Assembly (NCBI GenBank): GCA_030835065.1
Contig: JAUQWR010000657.1
Span: 1 to 7,699, forward strand
Direction of reading: 5' to 3'
Origin: Candidatus Kapaibacterium sp.
Lineage (GTDB): Bacteria; Bacteroidota; Ignavibacteria; Kapaibacteriales; UBA2268
Length of the DNA stretch: 7,699 nucleotides
In this document: one piece after another, positions 5,483 to 7,699 of the stretch
Position numbering within the stretch: position 1 is the first letter of the stretch
Layout: each line of letters starts with the position of its first letter
The notes under the pieces: generated by a model
Seen by the model: only the letters and a program-made list of their open reading frames with translations
Told to the model about the DNA's origin: nothing
The model's database searches: none
Translations under genes and position numbers: made by a program

Positions 5483-7699
5483 AAAAAATAGATTGGGCGA
5501 AAATCTTTTATTAAAATTCGAAAATTTTAACTTTAGCAAACAATTAATAACTGAATTAGAATCAAGCAAGCAGGAAATATCAATAAAAATACTTCATGGT
5601 TCTGCTAAAGCCATAATAACTGCATTGATAAATAAAAATATAAGCCTTCCTTTATTTATTTTGACAGATTCAATACAATCTGCCGAAGATTGGTTTCATG
5701 ATTTATCTCTAATGCTCGAAACAGAAAATATTTCGACTTTGACTCACAAACATCGTTCTCAAAATATTGCAGATCATGAATCTGAAATATCTTCAATCAT
5801 AGATGCAATCTCTAAAATTTCGACTTTTCGAGATTCAATATGTATTAGTACTCCCGATATATTTGAAGTAAAAATTCCAAATCCTGATTCAATTCTTAAT
5901 TCTAAAATCAAAATAAGCGTTAATGAAACAATAGATTTTAATGATTTTACTGCCGATCTGATGCTTAATGGATTTCAAAGAGAAGTATATGTTTCTGAAG
6001 CTGGCGAAATTTCAATACGTGGCGGTATAGTTGATATTTTCCCGATTGGTTGGGACAATCCCTTAAGAATAGAGTTCTGGGGTGATGAAATTGATTCTAT
6101 TCGTGAATTTGATCCTGTTTCGCAAAGAAGTATCAGAGAGCATAAATCGGTTGAGTTTATTTCAAAATTGGTAAATAATGAAGATGCTTCTGATTTGACA
6201 ACACTCTATTCTTTTCTACCAAATGATTTGCTGTTTGTAATCGATAGTCCCAATTTAATAGAAATGGACAGCACAAGCTTGTTAGGTATAGATAAGTTTA
6301 GAAAATTGATAATAAATCCTATAGGCAGTGCAGATATTCAAATCAAATCGAGTCCACAACCTCTTCTTGATTCATCGATTTTGAAACTAAATCATGAAAT
6401 TAGAAATTTAGCATCAAGAGATATACATTTATTTATTGGTTCTGATAGTCAAATCCATAGAGATAGGCTCAAAGATTTGCTCGAAAATGCTATAAGTAAT
6501 TATGATGAATCAGAAAATGATAATGTAACTATAGATTTTGAAAAGTTAAAAAATAATATCAGTTGGACTAGCGAATCTTTATCTTCCGGATTCATTTTAG
6601 CAGAAGAAAGAATTGCATTTTTCTCTGAAAATCAGGTGTTTGGTAGGAGAAGAATCAAAGACAGTAAAAAGAAGAAATCTGCAGAATCAATTACATTAAA
6701 AGAATTAAAACAACTTCAAATCGGTGATTATGTAGTTCATGAAGATAAAGGCATTGGTAGGTTTGATGGTTTTCAGACTATTGAAATCAGCGGATCAAAG
6801 CAAGATTGCGTTAGAATGATTTTCTCTGAAGGAGATATACTTTATGTAACTCTAAACTATATTCATAAAGTTCAAAAATTTTCTGCTTCCGAAGGTGTTG
6901 TTCCCAAACTTAGCAAGCTGGGATCTACAGAATGGCTTAGAAAAAAAGAGAAAACAAAACGAAAATTAAAAGACATAGCCAAGGATTTAATCGAATTGTA
7001 TGCTGCCCGAAAAAAATCCAAAGGTTATGCATACCCTATTGATGATATTTGGCAAAAAGAATTTGAAGCTTCTTTTATGTACGAAGATACTTTAGACCAA
7101 GCAAAAACAACTGAAGATGTGAAAAAGGATATGGAATCTGAAGTTCCTATGGATAGATTGGTTTGTGGCGATGTTGGGTTTGGTAAAACTGAAATTGCTG
7201 TTCGTGCGGCTTTCAAAGCTGCTCAAGCAGGCAAACAATCAGCTGTGCTTGTACCTACTACTGTATTAGCTCAACAACATTTCATGACTTTCAAAGATAG
7301 AATTAGTAGATATCCTGTTACTGTTGATGTAATTTCTAGATTTAGAACAAAAAAAGAACAAGACGAAGTGCTTAATAAATTGAAAAATGGCAAATTGGAT
7401 ATTTTGATTGGCACACATCGTTTACTAAGCAAAGATATTGAATTTAAGGATTTAGGACTCCTAATCATTGATGAAGAACATCGTTTTGGAGTTGGTGCCA
7501 AAGAAAAACTTCGCCAGATTAAAGCTTCGATTGATACTTTGACGCTAACTGCAACTCCAATTCCAAGAACACTTAATTTTTCTTTAATGGGAGCCAGAGA
7601 TTTAAGTTTAATCGAAACTCCTCCGAGAAATAGATTACCAGTAGAAACTGAGATAATCGATTGGATTGATGATGATATAGTTGAAATTATCGATAAAGA
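5469..7699 (+). CDS. mfd: Transcription-repair coupling factor Mfd (partial, 3' end outside window)
   Basis: Mfd finds RNA polymerase stalled at DNA damage, pushes it off with an ATP-driven dsDNA translocase and recruits UvrA for nucleotide excision repair. The first 743 codons are present; E. coli Mfd has 1148, so about a third is missing beyond the edge. The N-terminal UvrB-like module (about 20-350) lacks a working Walker A, as is normal for Mfd, and contains ISIRGGIVDIFPI near 182-194. The RNA-polymerase-interacting domain starts about 412 with IGDYVVHEDKGIGRFDGF. The RecG-like translocase follows: Q-motif region FMYEDTLDQ, Walker A GDVGFGKTE (567-575), VPTTVLAQQH, IGTHRLL, Walker B DEEH (668-671) and TATPIPRT from 694. 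The second RecA lobe and UvrA-binding-surface control domain lie outside. The TTG start overlaps the NTPase gene by 14 bases and has a strong GGAGGAG upstream. No frameshift is seen in the part available. Confidence 0.96.
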   Translation, partial: MSAIKKNRLGENLLLKFENFNFSKQLITELESSKQEISIKILHGSAKAIITALINKNISLPLFILTDSIQSAEDWFHDLSLMLETENISTLTHKHRSQNIADHESEISSIIDAISKISTFRDSICISTPDIFEVKIPNPDSILNSKIKISVNETIDFNDFTADLMLNGFQREVYVSEAGEISIRGGIVDIFPIGWDNPLRIEFWGDEIDSIREFDPVSQRSIREHKSVEFISKLVNNEDASDLTTLYSFLPNDLLFVIDSPNLIEMDSTSLLGIDKFRKLIINPIGSADIQIKSSPQPLLDSSILKLNHEIRNLASRDIHLFIGSDSQIHRDRLKDLLENAISNYDESENDNVTIDFEKLKNNISWTSESLSSGFILAEERIAFFSENQVFGRRRIKDSKKKKSAESITLKELKQLQIGDYVVHEDKGIGRFDGFQTIEISGSKQDCVRMIFSEGDILYVTLNYIHKVQKFSASEGVVPKLSKLGSTEWLRKKEKTKRKLKDIAKDLIELYAARKKSKGYAYPIDDIWQKEFEASFMYEDTLDQAKTTEDVKKDMESEVPMDRLVCGDVGFGKTEIAVRAAFKAAQAGKQSAVLVPTTVLAQQHFMTFKDRISRYPVTVDVISRFRTKKEQDEVLNKLKNGKLDILIGTHRLLSKDIEFKDLGLLIIDEEHRFGVGAKEKLRQIKASIDTLTLTATPIPRTLNFSLMGARDLSLIETPPRNRLPVETEIIDWIDDDIVEIIDK

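Noticed and set aside
5469..5700. Mfd N-terminus lacking a Walker A motif, at first suggesting a damaged gene
   Set aside because: The UvrB-like N-terminal module of Mfd is known to be a degenerate, non-ATPase domain. The frame is intact throughout and the translocase motifs are complete.
7025..7216. Minus-strand open reading frame of 63 codons
   Set aside because: It lies wholly inside the well-supported mfd coding sequence (translocase region with Walker A) and has no independent start signal or recognisable protein.
7271..7501. Minus-strand open reading frame of 76 codons
   Set aside because: It is antisense to conserved Mfd motifs up to DEEH. The serine-rich, low-complexity product is a shadow of the real gene.

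Overview
The window is AT-rich (by eye about 30% GC), and every supported gene lies on the + strand. Its content suggests a Gram-negative bacterium: there is a signal-peptide-bearing beta-barrel candidate, a bacterial-type AccD, a short ribosome hibernation factor and Mfd. The low GC, the 'A-K-S|Q' style signal cleavage and the barrel composition would fit the Bacteroidota/Ignavibacteriota/Kapabacteria area. Clear Shine-Dalgarno sequences (for example GGAGGAG before mfd) are less typical of core Bacteroidota. This placement is inference only.

Layout. Bases 1-240 are the 3' end of an unidentified gene whose stop codon directly abuts accD (241-1074), the acetyl-CoA carboxylase beta subunit. A hairpin/T-tract terminator follows (1092-1132). 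Next come a secreted, probable outer-membrane beta-barrel protein (1191-1991) and a leader containing a 7-bp inverted repeat. Then comes the short ribosome hibernation factor raiA/hpf (2125-2436), closed by a GC-rich terminator (2440-2462).

The second half is an apparent three-gene transcription unit. It begins with a CheZ-family phosphatase (2559-3353). Next is a 704-residue STAND-like P-loop NTPase with C-terminal coiled coils around a membrane hairpin (3368-5482). Last is mfd (5469-7699, cut by the window end), the transcription-repair coupling factor, which starts at a TTG inside the NTPase gene.

The most interesting part is the CheZ-like/NTPase pair. The CheZ homologue keeps the catalytic D and Q residues. 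Its tail carries two identical copies of the SQDDIDALF docking-type peptide plus two weaker look-alikes, so it may bind several CheY-like receiver domains. The adjacent NTPase has Walker A, Walker B, a GxP motif and a possible winged helix, but I do not recognise it as a named protein. Together they may form an undescribed membrane-linked signalling module. No chemotaxis or flagellar genes are visible in the window.
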